A stretch of DNA of 64,000 nt from an uncultured Bacteroidota bacterium (GTDB lineage Bacteria; Bacteroidota; Bacteroidia; JADZBD01): NCBI GenBank assembly GCA_937924855.1, contig CALEYQ010000043.1:1-64000 (forward strand), in the 5' to 3' direction. The position numbers and the translations under genes are program-made. The notes below the pieces were generated by a model. That model searched no databases. It was not told the DNA's origin and worked only from the letters and a program-made list of their open reading frames with translations. This document shows positions 36,601 to 44,257 of this stretch, piece by piece; the stretch's first letter is position 1, and every line of letters begins with the position of its first letter.

Positions 36601-36877
36601 GGTTGTTATTCCCAACGTATTTACCCCAAACGGCGACAACATGAATGATTTTCTGGAGTTGGAAATTTCCGGTTTAAAATCAGCCACCATTTCCATTTTC
36701 AATCGCTGGGGCACTTTGATTAAAACCTTTGATCCCATTTCCGGAAAGTGGGACGGAAGAGTTGACGGAGGAGGTGATGCGGTTGACGGGACTTATTATT
36801 ATGTCTTCACGGGAACAAAGTTCGACGACACCGTTATGCAGGAAAAAGGATTTATTTCCATATTGCGAAACAAATAA
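33608..36877 (+). CDS. Repeat-rich secreted adhesin with T9SS type B sorting domain
   Basis: The 1089-residue protein has a signal peptide (1-26), an N-terminal beta domain of about 230 residues (GFDFCFMGFTRQQFYIGINGWVGF) and seven tandem modules of about 75 residues from residue 312, each with the pattern AG-x5-IC-x-GG...GG-x-SY-x-WSP...GLSSTT-x-NP...TTTYTVTV. A SprB-type repeat (about 840-910), a PKD domain (FTNNSSGANNYIWNFGDGSP) and a CHU_C type B sorting domain (PNVFTPNGDNMND, IFNRWG) follow. Such proteins are exported by T9SS and carry surface adhesion or gliding functions. No enzyme motif is seen. A terminator follows. Confidence 0.92.
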   Translation: MKNLITRSLTPLMVFLLLGAFKYGQAQITAGPGQSICVPNCATLNATYTQTFSTSSYSVASIPYAPDPFNVGTALTWQSNGDDEVHGPYNIGFDFCFMGFTRQQFYIGINGWVGFSNGPTTFTSASIPNMAGTVPKDCIMGPWQDWYPGFNNVGQVRYQVLGTAPFRRLVVSWNTSPLFSCTALTGTFQIVLFETTNIVETRIQNKPGPCAWAGGTAVHGIHNLFGTVAYTVPGRNSTQWVATNDAWRFSPNGPPDFNFGWYNGATLVSTSPTPSVCPTTTTTYTAQITYNCTNLTYTSQTTITVGVAPANAGNNSSICTGGNVQLNGTGGVSFSWSPASGLSCTTCPNPIASPSATTTYTLTVTDASGCTGTSSVTVTVLPPPVASAGSNTSICTGGSTVLNGSGGTSYVWSPGTGLSSTTVSNPTASPTATTTYTVTVSNGACTNTSSVTITVNALPVASAGSPASICNGNNTQLSGSGGGTYAWTPSASLNSGTISNPVASPTSTTTYTLVVTDANGCSASSTVTVTVNSASATASASNNNICQGDTTQLSSTGGGSYSWSPATSLSTTTVSNPLAFPTVTTTYTVTVTAANGCTATATTTVVINIPPNATAGPDTAFCAGGNVQLNATGGTSYNWSPATGLSSTTIGNPVASPTSTTTYTVVITTGVCSVTDLITVTVNQNPIATAGSPVSICSNGPGTQLAGGGGTTYNWSPSTGLSSTTISNPIANPTATTTYTVVVGNAAGCTSTAMVTISVNPPPVASAGNNASVCAGGNTALNASGGVSYSWSPASGLSSTTISNPVATPSATTTYTVTVTDANGCTATSTVTVTVNAAFTLSSPTSIDQTCGNNDGQATAGTPSSGSSPFTYAWNNGQTGATATGLSSGNYAVTVTDANGCTSSQVVSVNQVIGANAAASANPPTGLYPLPVNFTNNSSGANNYIWNFGDGSPLSNAQNPNHTYQNPGTYTVTLIVYNNSPNCADTIYLTIVVFENISVVIPNVFTPNGDNMNDFLELEISGLKSATISIFNRWGTLIKTFDPISGKWDGRVDGGGDAVDGTYYYVFTGTKFDDTVMQEKGFISILRNK
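34541..36120 (+). repeat. Seven tandem ~225-bp coding repeats in the adhesin gene
   Basis: The stretch encodes seven imperfect Ig/PKD-like modules of 74-77 residues. Adjacent units share blocks such as ATTTCCAAYCC-type NP turns and ACCACAACATATACAGT-like TTTYT strands. The last unit and units 1 and 5 are the most alike in their WSP-loop. The repeat could vary in number by recombination. Confidence 0.85.
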
Positions 36878-36887
36878 AAACTAATTT

Positions 36888-36917
36888 AAAAACCCCCGGC
36901 AAGCCGGGGTTTTTTTT
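36888..36917 (+). terminator. Rho-independent terminator after the repeat adhesin
   Basis: A-rich flank, GC stem CCCCGG/CCGGGG around a CAAG loop, then eight T. The next gene starts three bases after it. Confidence 0.85.
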
Positions 36918-36920
36918 GCC

Positions 36921-37808
36921 ATGAACATTCTCCTGGCCGGCGGAACGGGTTACCTGGGTTCCCACCTTAGAAAAAAACTACATGAGGAGGGGTGTAGAGT
37001 TACCCTTGTCGTAAGAAAAGAGCCGGATTTGAAGTCCGGAGAAAAGTGCATTTACTGGAACGATCTTTCCTCTCCCGAAATTTTGGATGAAAAATTTGAC
37101 GCGGTAATCAACCTGGCAGGAAAATCAATCCGCTGCAGGGACACCAACAAAAACCGGGAAAAAATACTTTCTTCCCGCCTGGAAACAACATCCGCACTGG
37201 CAAAATTTATGTCGGCCACAAAGCAAAAGCCCGAGGTGTGGATTAACGCCTCCGCTACCGGATTTTATGGCGAAACGGGCGAGTCCATGGCCGATGAATC
37301 CAGCCCCCCCGGAAATACTTTTTTTGCCGGGGTTTGTCAAAAATGGGAAGCAGCGGTAAAAGCTCCCGGAGTAAGGCAAGTGCTGCTCAGAACCGGAGTT
37401 GTAATTGGTAAAGCAAGCCCCTTATTAAAAATTAGTCGCCTGTTAGTTTGGTTAGGGCTTGGAGGAAGGCAGGGGTCTGGCAAACAATTGTTCTCCTGGG
37501 TTCATGAAGACGACTTCGTTTCTTCCGTTTGGTTTTTGCTAAAAAACACAGGATGTGAGGGTCCATATAACATTTGTGCTCCGGTTCCTGCTACCAACAA
37601 AATGTTCCAGGCCGAATTGCGCAAAAGCCTGGGATTCCCTTTTGGAATTTCTTCCCCGGAGTTCCTGATAAAAGCGGGAGGATTTATTACCGGAATGCCT
37701 GCAAATCTGGTTTTGGAAAGCCTGGGTGCCAAACCCAAAAAACTGATTGATGATGGATTTCAATTTGCATACCCTTCGCTTACCGAAGCCCTCAAAGCCT
37801 CAAAATAA
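36921..37808 (+). CDS. TIGR01777 family NAD(P)-dependent epimerase/dehydratase-like protein
   Basis: The 295-residue Rossmann protein has GGTGYLGSHL near 7-16, the family hallmarks NLAGKSI and INASATGFYGETGE, and HEDDFVSSVWFLL, ending in a C-terminal DUF1731-like segment (LGAKPKKLIDDGFQFAYP). These proteins (YfcH/SulA-like) have no firmly established reaction. The ATG is three bases after the terminator T-run, so expression may depend on read-through or an unseen promoter. Confidence 0.88.
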   Translation: MNILLAGGTGYLGSHLRKKLHEEGCRVTLVVRKEPDLKSGEKCIYWNDLSSPEILDEKFDAVINLAGKSIRCRDTNKNREKILSSRLETTSALAKFMSATKQKPEVWINASATGFYGETGESMADESSPPGNTFFAGVCQKWEAAVKAPGVRQVLLRTGVVIGKASPLLKISRLLVWLGLGGRQGSGKQLFSWVHEDDFVSSVWFLLKNTGCEGPYNICAPVPATNKMFQAELRKSLGFPFGISSPEFLIKAGGFITGMPANLVLESLGAKPKKLIDDGFQFAYPSLTEALKASK

Positions 37809-37815
37809 CAGGGAG

Positions 37816-37846
37816 TTTCATTTCTTTTCCGAATTCCGTAACTTTG
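37816..37846 (+). promoter_or_regulatory. Promoter of the ferritin gene
   Basis: TAACTTTG (37839-37846) matches the -7 consensus; a weak TTTC at 37816-37819 lies at the -33 distance. The start codon follows 22 bases after the -7 box. Confidence 0.55.
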
Positions 37847-37868
37847 CTGTAAATAAAACCCACACGAT

Positions 37869-38378
37869 ATGTTATCCAAAAAAATTGAAAGTTCGCTGAA
37901 CCAACAAATACAACTTGAAGCCGAGTCTTCCCAGTTTTACCTGGCCATGGCTTCCTGGGCAGAAACCCAGGGCTTAAACGGGGTAGCTTCATTTCTTTAT
38001 TCCCATTCCGACGAAGAGCGTATGCACATGCTAAAGCTTGTTAAGTACGTAAATGAGCGCGGTGGCCAGGGAGTAATTGCAGCTTTAAAGGCTCCTCCAA
38101 AAACTTTTAAATCTGTTAAGGCGGTCTTTGAGCAAATTCTGGAACACGAAATCTATGTGAGCAATGAAATTAACGGGCTTGTTGAGGAGTGTTTAAAAAT
38201 CAAAGATTATACTACCCACAACTTTCTTCAATGGTATGTTTCTGAACAAATTGAAGAGGAAGCCCTTGCCCGCAACATTCTGGACAAGTTGAATCTTATC
38301 GGAAATGAAAAAGGAGGCCTCTATTTGTTTGATCGGGATCTTGAAGGATTTTCCGGAACGGCCAAAAAGCCTGACTAA
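37869..38378 (+). CDS. Bacterial non-haem ferritin
   Basis: The 169-residue four-helix protein has all ferroxidase residues at the same positions as E. coli FtnA: E17, E50, H53, E94, Q127 and E130, plus Y24. It oxidises Fe2+ and stores it in a 24-mer shell. Short leader with its own promoter. The M28 peptidase starts seven bases after its stop. Confidence 0.96.
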   Translation: MLSKKIESSLNQQIQLEAESSQFYLAMASWAETQGLNGVASFLYSHSDEERMHMLKLVKYVNERGGQGVIAALKAPPKTFKSVKAVFEQILEHEIYVSNEINGLVEECLKIKDYTTHNFLQWYVSEQIEEEALARNILDKLNLIGNEKGGLYLFDRDLEGFSGTAKKPD

Positions 38379-38385
38379 AAGCAGC

Positions 38386-39342
38386 ATGAGATTTTTCAAT
38401 CAAATTAATCCCGGAACTTTGGTTTTGGGATTTTTTTTGTTCCCCGGATTTTGGGGATTTGCCGGAGGAGAGACAAATAAAATTACGGCCTCACCGGAAA
38501 AATTATTGGAACATGTTAGTTCGTTGTCCTCTATTTCGCCCGGAAGAAATTTTGAAAATCCCGGGCAACTTGAGAAGGCAGCAACCTATATCGAAGCCCA
38601 GTTGCTTTCATACGGTTTGAACCCCGAAAATCAAACGTTTCTTGTAGAGGGGAAAGTATTCCGGAACATTGTTGTAAGATTTGGAAAAAAAGAAGGGAAG
38701 CTCCTTGTTATTGGCGCCCATTACGACACCTGCGGGGAGCAGCCCGGGGCCGATGATAACGCTTCGGGTGTTGCCGGACTTCTTGAAATCTCCGCTTTGC
38801 TTGCCAAACTTCCTCAGCAAGAACTTGCGCCTGTAGAACTGGTTTTTTACACGCTGGAAGAGCCTCCAAATTTCAGAACAAGCAACATGGGAAGCTATGT
38901 GCATGCCGCCTCGCTTGCCGCAAAAGGAATAAAAATCAGGGGAATGATATCCCTGGAAATGATTGGATATTTTACCGAGGAAAAGGGCTCCCAAAAATTT
39001 CCCCTCCGCGTTCTGAAATTATTTTATCCTTCGCGGGGTAATTTCATTGCTTTTGTTGGGAAAACAGGGCAGGGACATTTTGTAAGAAGAGCCAAACGAA
39101 AAATGAGAGGTCCCTGTCCGGTTAGCATCTGCACGATCAATGCCCCCTCCAAAATTCCGGGAATTGATTTTTCCGATCATCTTAATTATTGGAAATTCGG
39201 ATATAAAGCCATGATGATAACCGATACCAGCTTTTACCGGAATTTTGAATATCATAAAAACGGCGACACCCCCGAGAGATTGGATTATAAAAAGATGGCC
39301 GGCGTTGTTGAGGGAGTGATTCAATACATTTTAAAAACCTAA
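38386..39342 (+). CDS. M28 family metallopeptidase, exported
   Basis: The 318-residue protein has a signal peptide (about 1-27, ending GFAGG) and the M28 zinc site: His and Asp in GAHYDTCGE, bridging Asp in GADDNASGVAGLLE, catalytic Glu pair in YTLEEPP, Asp/Glu in SLEMIGY and late His in DFSDHLNYW. It should be an aminopeptidase-like enzyme of the periplasm or surface. ATG 38386 is chosen because it opens the signal peptide; the frame is open further upstream inside the ferritin gene. Confidence 0.9.
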   Translation: MRFFNQINPGTLVLGFFLFPGFWGFAGGETNKITASPEKLLEHVSSLSSISPGRNFENPGQLEKAATYIEAQLLSYGLNPENQTFLVEGKVFRNIVVRFGKKEGKLLVIGAHYDTCGEQPGADDNASGVAGLLEISALLAKLPQQELAPVELVFYTLEEPPNFRTSNMGSYVHAASLAAKGIKIRGMISLEMIGYFTEEKGSQKFPLRVLKLFYPSRGNFIAFVGKTGQGHFVRRAKRKMRGPCPVSICTINAPSKIPGIDFSDHLNYWKFGYKAMMITDTSFYRNFEYHKNGDTPERLDYKKMAGVVEGVIQYILKT

Positions 39343-39346
39343 GGAA

Positions 39347-39700
39347 ATGATCAAAGGCGTTCACACTATGTTTTACACTTCCGACCCGGAAGGCTTAAGA
39401 GCTTTTTTCCGCGACAAGCTTGGGTTTCCCTTTGTCGATGTAGGTGATAATTGGTTAATTTTTGATTTGCCTGAGGCCGACCTGGGTTGTCACCCCGCAT
39501 CAAATACGGCCGGAGAAACAAACGGAACACCGAGCATTTCTTTTTATTGTGAGGATATAGAATCCACCATGAAAGAGTTAAAAGAAAAAGGAGTTGAGTT
39601 TACCGGCCTGCCCGAAAACCACGGTTACGGCCTCGTAACCCATATGAAAGCGCCCGGGGGATTGATGATTCAACTATACCAAGCCCTTTATAAAAAATAG
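39347..39700 (+). CDS. VOC (glyoxalase/bleomycin-resistance) family protein
   Basis: The 117-residue single-VOC protein has two beta-alpha-beta-beta-beta units, with HTMFYTSDPEGLRAFF at the start and candidate metal or substrate residues H6, H49 and the terminal MIQLYQ. Substrate unknown. Four bases after the M28 gene, so probably co-transcribed. Confidence 0.85.
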   Translation: MIKGVHTMFYTSDPEGLRAFFRDKLGFPFVDVGDNWLIFDLPEADLGCHPASNTAGETNGTPSISFYCEDIESTMKELKEKGVEFTGLPENHGYGLVTHMKAPGGLMIQLYQALYKK

Positions 39701-39716
39701 TGCTCTTTCTTCTCTG

Positions 39717-39774
39717 TTTTGGCGAATTATGCCAAAAACTGGGCCAAAGAGATTTGGTTCAGGCAATTTTTGCC
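39717..39774. promoter_or_regulatory. Two operator-like inverted repeats upstream of the GNAT gene
   Basis: TTTTGGC-gaattat-GCCAAAA at 39717-39737 and GGCAA-ttt-TTGCC at 39762-39774 lie in the 185-base gap between the VOC and GNAT genes. The symmetrical arms share the TTGGC/GGCAA-type core, as expected of a dimeric repressor site; no regulator is encoded nearby. Function is inference. Confidence 0.4.
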
Positions 39775-39885
39775 AAATCATTTTACTTCCAAACCCCCTT
39801 TTGCATCCTTTAGTTCGGTTTTCATTTCATTGGCAGCAATCCGTTTTATTCTGTATTGGAACCGCGCTTTCTTTGAAAATAAAAA

Positions 39886-40464
39886 ATGGAAGCGATTACC
39901 AAAAACACAAAAGGTCTTGCCCTTGATATTTTAACAGAAGCTTTTGAAGAAAACCCTAATTTGAACTGGCTAATCCGAAAGGGAGGGAGCCGTAAAGAAA
40001 ACATCCGCATAATTTGCGCCCATTGTCTTGATCTTGCCATGCTAAAAAAAGGAGCCTATATTTCAAACAACGGGCAGGGTGTGGCCCTTGTGTATAAAAG
40101 CACAGCTGTTGCTCCTTTGCTTCCGGCTCTTCCGGTTCATGTAAGGCTTGCAATAAGAGGGATTGGATTATCACGGGTTCCTCTGGTTGTTTTGCGTCGT
40201 TGGGAGGTTTCGAAATTACGGCCGAAAGAAGAGCATTTGTATGTTCAAATGCTGGCTGTTTCAAAATCTTCCCGATCCATGGCAGCCGCTATCGATTTAA
40301 GAGACGGCATTTATGCCTTAAGCAAAGAGCTAAACCTTCCTTTATATGCCGAAACCTCGCTTGAGCAAAACAAAAAGGTTTTTGAGCGCTATGGATTTCA
40401 CCAATATCAGGTATTTCAGCCCCAAAAGGCCGGATTTACCTTGTGGTTTCTGAAAAAGCCCTGA
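39886..40464 (+). CDS. GNAT family N-acetyltransferase-like protein
   Basis: The 192-residue protein resembles the N-acyltransferase fold used for small-molecule acylation: a helical N-terminus (ILTEAFEENPNLNWLI), central strand HLYVQMLAVSKSSRSM followed by a helix, and the C-terminal ETSLEQNKKVFERYGFHQYQ motif common to GNAT proteins in which Asn and Tyr contact CoA or product. The pyrophosphate loop (Q/R-x-x-G-x-G/A) is degenerate (SKSSRSMAAA). Substrate unknown. Confidence 0.82.
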   Translation: MEAITKNTKGLALDILTEAFEENPNLNWLIRKGGSRKENIRIICAHCLDLAMLKKGAYISNNGQGVALVYKSTAVAPLLPALPVHVRLAIRGIGLSRVPLVVLRRWEVSKLRPKEEHLYVQMLAVSKSSRSMAAAIDLRDGIYALSKELNLPLYAETSLEQNKKVFERYGFHQYQVFQPQKAGFTLWFLKKP

Positions 40465-40707
40465 AACGAAAATCCCAGAAAGAATGACCTAATCCTTGCC
40501 CATTTTCATTCGCCTTTCTTTCAGAAAAAAACACGGTGTTGGTAGCTAAAAGAAGAAAGGAAGGGGCTTTTAGAAAACGAATATTCGTGCCCTGCCCTGC
40601 CTTAGCGCAGGAATCCAGCCCAAGGCCAAAACCCTGAAAACCAGCTATGTTTTTCTGCAATCTCCTGTTATTTGTATTATTAAATCTTCATTAATAATGT
40701 ACTGGTC
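40465..40707. other. Non-coding stretch before the 121-residue hypothetical gene
   Basis: About 240 bases with no supported gene. It contains a perfect 12-base palindrome ACGAATATTCGT at 40577-40588, and otherwise A+T-rich sequence. No terminator is obvious. Confidence 0.4.
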
Positions 40708-40739
40708 TTGACGAAGGCCCGTCAGATTGTGTAAATTTG
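40708..40739 (+). promoter_or_regulatory. Promoter upstream of the hypothetical-sulP-carbonic anhydrase genes
   Basis: TTG (40708-40710), 21-base spacer and TAAATTTG (40732-40739) form a good match to the Bacteroidota consensus. The ATG follows 10 bases later. Confidence 0.65.
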
Positions 40740-40749
40740 CCGGGATTTA

Positions 40750-41115
40750 ATGAAAACATTGAAAAATAAACTTCGCTTTTTTACCTTGTTTTTTAAAACA
40801 GGCCTGTTGTGCTTTTTGATGCTTGGCTTTTCTCCGGGGCTGTTTTCTTTTTCTAAGTCCCCAAAGCCAATAGCGGTATTCGTGCCTTACGACTCCTCTT
40901 CCTCCAACCAGGAACTACCTGCTGATTCTTTTCCCCTTGAGTCTGAAGAAGGGAAAAATTGCGAGGAGTCTGAAACTGCTGGAGAGGCTTTTTGTCTTCC
41001 GCTAAATCAACGCTTCTTTCTCCCCTTGGCAAGTTTTTTTGCGGGGGATTTCTCATTGGGACTGATTTCCTTCTCCCTGGAAATTCACAGCCCCCCTCCT
41101 GAGTTCGTTCTGTAG
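40750..41115 (+). CDS. Small membrane-anchored or secreted protein of unknown function
   Basis: The 121-residue protein has a hydrophobic segment at about 9-33 (signal peptide or anchor), an acidic, Ser-rich middle with two cysteines, a second hydrophobic stretch at about 86-109, and the ending HSPPPEFVL. I recognise no family. Promoter and position suggest it is expressed with the SulP transporter 77 bases downstream. Confidence 0.6.
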   Translation: MKTLKNKLRFFTLFFKTGLLCFLMLGFSPGLFSFSKSPKPIAVFVPYDSSSSNQELPADSFPLESEEGKNCEESETAGEAFCLPLNQRFFLPLASFFAGDFSLGLISFSLEIHSPPPEFVL

Positions 41116-41192
41116 TCTGTTGCTTTGGTTCTCAAAGCCCTTTTTTCCTTTTTGGGATAATAACCCCTTTTGTCTAATTTATTTTATTTGAA

Positions 41193-42752
41193 ATGAAATC
41201 GATTTTTAATGAATGGAAACACGACTTGCCCGCAAGTATCGTGGTGTTTTTTGTGGCGGTTCCCCTCTGTCTGGGAATTGCACTGGCCTCCGGCGCTCCT
41301 CTTTTTAGTGGAATTATCGCCGGTATTGTGGGCGGTATTGTTGTGGGAATTTCGTCCGGCTCCCCCCTGGGTGTTAGTGGACCCGCTGCCGGACTGGCGG
41401 TAATTGTTCTGTCTGCCATTGCTACTCTGGGTGGAAGCTATGAAGCCTTCCTGGCCGCTGTGGTAATTGCCGGGATTCTCCAGTTAATAATGGGCTATCT
41501 GAAGCTCGGAATTATTGCCTACTATTTCCCGTCCTCGGTAATTAAGGGGATGCTTACAGGCATTGGGCTTATTATTATCCTTAAACAAATTCCCCACGCT
41601 TTTGGGTACGATGCCGATTTTGAAGGTGATTTGTCTTTTGTTCAGCCTGATGGCCAGACTTCATTTTCCGAGCTTTCGCACATGCTCAACTACATAACTC
41701 CCGGAGCCATAATTGTTACCCTGGTTTCCATGTTTATCCTTTTGCTTTGGGAATTGGTTTTGATGAACAAGCACAAATTTTTCAAAGTTGTGCCGGGGCC
41801 TCTTGTTGCTGTTGGTGCCGGAATCCTGCTAAATTACTTTTATAAGTCGGGAGCTCTTCCCTATTCACTTAAAGATACCCAGGTAGTAAGAATTCCTGTT
41901 TCAGGATCTATAGGAGAGTTTTTCGGGCAATTTACATTTCCTGACTTCTCTCTGTCGGTTCTTGCCAACCCTAACGTATATATTGTTGCGCTGGTGATGG
42001 CCGTGATTGCCTCGCTTGAAACACTTCTCTGTGTGGAAGCGACTGACAAAATGGATCCTCAAAAAAGGGTGACTCCTGTGAATAAAGAACTCAAAGCACA
42101 GGGTCTGGGAAATCTGGTTTCCGGATTAATTGGGGGCTTGCCCGTTACCCAGGTAATTGTAAGAAGTACGGCAAATATTACCTTCGGAGGCCGGACAAAA
42201 TTATCTGCTATTCTGCACGGCTTTTTTCTCCTGATTTGTGCCATTCTGATTCCGAACATTTTGAACATGATCCCTTTGGCAACCCTCGCAGCAATTCTTT
42301 TTGTTGTGGGATACAAACTTGCCAAGCCGGCCATTTTCAAAGCTGTTTTTAAATTGGGCTGGGAGCAATATGTTCCCTTTATGGCAACCATTATCGGAAT
42401 TCTCTTCACAGACCTGTTAAAAGGAATTGGCATCGGGATGGCCGTAGCGGTATTTATTATCCTGCGCCATAATTATAAAAATCCTTTTTATTTCCTAAAA
42501 AGTGCCGACACCGAAAAAAACGAGTTTCGTATCCAGCTTGCTGAGGAAGTATCCTTCCTAAACAAAGGCAGCATTCTTCAATTGCTGAACAACCTTCCAA
42601 ACGATTCTCATGTAGTTATTGATGGCTCAAAATCAAAGGTAATTGATTATGACGCCCTCGAAGTAATAGAGAATTTTGTTGCGGGCTCCAAGCTGCGGAA
42701 CATTTCGGTAGAATTAATTAACTTAAAAACCAAACAAAACACAACACTATGA
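41193..42752 (+). CDS. SulP family anion transporter, probable bicarbonate transporter
   Basis: The 519-residue protein has the SulP start (DLPASIVVFFVAVPLCLGIALASGAP), 10-12 TM segments and a C-terminal STAS domain (about 430-519; HVVIDGSKSKVIDYDALEVIENF). SulP proteins carry sulfate, chloride or bicarbonate. The stop overlaps the ATG of a beta-carbonic anhydrase by four bases, which points to bicarbonate. The STAS lacks an obvious phosphorylatable Ser after the DGSKS strand other than the Ser itself. Confidence 0.9.
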   Translation: MKSIFNEWKHDLPASIVVFFVAVPLCLGIALASGAPLFSGIIAGIVGGIVVGISSGSPLGVSGPAAGLAVIVLSAIATLGGSYEAFLAAVVIAGILQLIMGYLKLGIIAYYFPSSVIKGMLTGIGLIIILKQIPHAFGYDADFEGDLSFVQPDGQTSFSELSHMLNYITPGAIIVTLVSMFILLLWELVLMNKHKFFKVVPGPLVAVGAGILLNYFYKSGALPYSLKDTQVVRIPVSGSIGEFFGQFTFPDFSLSVLANPNVYIVALVMAVIASLETLLCVEATDKMDPQKRVTPVNKELKAQGLGNLVSGLIGGLPVTQVIVRSTANITFGGRTKLSAILHGFFLLICAILIPNILNMIPLATLAAILFVVGYKLAKPAIFKAVFKLGWEQYVPFMATIIGILFTDLLKGIGIGMAVAVFIILRHNYKNPFYFLKSADTEKNEFRIQLAEEVSFLNKGSILQLLNNLPNDSHVVIDGSKSKVIDYDALEVIENFVAGSKLRNISVELINLKTKQNTTL

Positions 42753-43429
42753 GAACAATGACTTCGGATGATTTGAAAACCCTTTCCCCGGACGGGGCTT
42801 TAAAAATATTGATGGACGGCAACCTTCGGTTTGTTAAAAATCTGAAAGCCAACCGAAACCTGTTGCAACAGGTAAACGAAACTTCGAACGGACAAAATCC
42901 TTTCGCCTTTGTGTTAAGCTGCATCGACTCCCGCACCTCGGCAGAATTAATTTTTGATCAGGGCCTGGGTGACATTTTCAGTTGTCGCATTGCCGGAAAT
43001 ATTCTCAATGAAGATATTTTAGGAAGCATGGAGTTTGCCACTAAGGTGGTAGGTTCAAAGATCGTAGTTGTTCTGGGGCACACCAAATGCGGAGCCGTAA
43101 AAGGCGCGTGCGATGATGTGAAAATGGGAAATCTGACTGTTTTGCTTGACAAAATAAAGCCGGCAGTAAGTGCCGAAAAAACAGAATCCAAAGACCGCTC
43201 TTCCAAAAATGGGGTTTTTGTAGAAAAGGTTGCCGAGCTAAACGTTCACCTTGCCATTCAGGACATTTTGAAAAGAAGCCCTGTTGTTGCCGAACTGGTT
43301 AAAGAAAAGAAAATTGCCATTGTGGGTGGAATGTATGATGTGGAAAGTGGCAAAGTAACTTTTTATGAAGACGGAATAAATGTTTCGCTTGACGCCATCA
43401 AGGCACATAATAAAGCCATTCCTGCTTAA
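42749..43429 (+). CDS. Beta-carbonic anhydrase
   Basis: The 226-residue enzyme has zinc ligands C58, H111 and C114 with the catalytic dyad D60 and R62 (SCIDSRTSAEL; GHTKCGAVKGA). It interconverts CO2 and bicarbonate. Translationally coupled to the SulP gene (ATGA overlap), so transport and hydration are probably linked. Followed by a bidirectional terminator. Confidence 0.96.
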   Translation: MRTMTSDDLKTLSPDGALKILMDGNLRFVKNLKANRNLLQQVNETSNGQNPFAFVLSCIDSRTSAELIFDQGLGDIFSCRIAGNILNEDILGSMEFATKVVGSKIVVVLGHTKCGAVKGACDDVKMGNLTVLLDKIKPAVSAEKTESKDRSSKNGVFVEKVAELNVHLAIQDILKRSPVVAELVKEKKIAIVGGMYDVESGKVTFYEDGINVSLDAIKAHNKAIPA

Positions 43430-43432
43430 AAC

Positions 43433-43465
43433 AAAAACCCCCGGCGAAACCGGGGGTTTTTTTTT
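43433..43465. terminator. Bidirectional terminator between carbonic anhydrase and yebC
   Basis: Stem CCCCCGG/CCGGGGG with a CGAAA loop, five A on the left and nine T on the right. It serves both convergent genes; the yebC stop codon uses the last two T of the run. Confidence 0.88.
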
Positions 43466-44180
43466 AGTCTTCTTTCAGATTGTGATAAACGGCCTGAACA
43501 TCTTCGTCTTCTTCTATCTTCTCCACCAAATCCAACACTTCCTTTTTCTGGTCGGGGCCTAACTCAGCCAGCGTATTGGGTATTCGCTGCATATCAGAGC
43601 TTAAAACTTCCAGACCCTTTTCCTCTAATGCTTTCTGCATGGCTCCAAAATCAGTGAATCCGCAATAAATAATTATTCCGTCCTCGTCTTCCGCAACTTC
43701 TTGCAATCCGAAATCTATTAATTCAAGCTCCAGCTCTTCAAGATTCACTCCGGATGGTTTCGCAATTTTAAAAACCCCCATGCGTTCAAATAAAAAATCA
43801 AGTGATCCGGTTTTTCCCAGAGCACCGTTAGCCCTGTTAAAATAAAGCCGGATATTGGCCACGGTGCGGGTAGGATTATCGGTGGCAGTTTCCACTACAA
43901 TGGGAACCCCGTGAGGGCCATAGCCCTCATACACCAGCTCCTGAAAATCCTGTTGGTTCTTCTCGGTGGCCCGTTTTATGGCAGAGTCAATGTTTGCCTT
44001 GGGCATATTCACCGACTTTGCATTTTGAATGGCGGCCCTCAGTCGGGGATTAGTTTCGGGATTAGGTCCGCCCGATTTGGCTGCGATGCTTATTTCCTTG
44101 CCAATACGCGTAAAGGCTTTGGCCATTTTCGCCCATCGGGCAAACATCCGGCCTTTTCGTTTCTCAAAAATGCGTCCCAT
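43464..44180 (-). CDS. YebC/PmpR family DNA-binding regulator or translation factor
   Basis: The 238-residue protein has the typical start (GRIFEKRKGRMFARWAKMAKAFTRIGKEI), the PRLRAAIQNAKSVNMPKANIDSAIKRA helix region and the YEGYGPHGVPIVVE and TDNPTRTVANIR motifs. Newer work on the family points to ribosome association at polyproline stalls; older work to transcriptional regulation. Single gene, conserved length. Confidence 0.93.
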   Translation of the reverse strand: MGRIFEKRKGRMFARWAKMAKAFTRIGKEISIAAKSGGPNPETNPRLRAAIQNAKSVNMPKANIDSAIKRATEKNQQDFQELVYEGYGPHGVPIVVETATDNPTRTVANIRLYFNRANGALGKTGSLDFLFERMGVFKIAKPSGVNLEELELELIDFGLQEVAEDEDGIIIYCGFTDFGAMQKALEEKGLEVLSSDMQRIPNTLAELGPDQKKEVLDLVEKIEEDEDVQAVYHNLKED

Positions 44181-44257
44181 GGTGTTGAGGTTGATTCAGC
44201 ACAAAAATAAAGAAATGCATCAGACAGGATTTCAAAAATGCTTCGTAATTTTAGTTT

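Noticed and set aside
36888..36917. Palindrome considered as regulatory site of the epimerase gene
   Set aside because: GC stem followed by eight T right after a stop codon is a standard terminator of the adhesin gene.
38305..38385. Upstream extension of the M28 peptidase into the ferritin gene
   Set aside because: Met at 38386 opens a good signal peptide and follows the ferritin stop; the extension would hide it.
40436..40660. 74-codon minus-strand frame in the gap before the 121-residue gene
   Set aside because: Overlaps the GNAT gene end and shows no family or initiation signal; left as non-coding.
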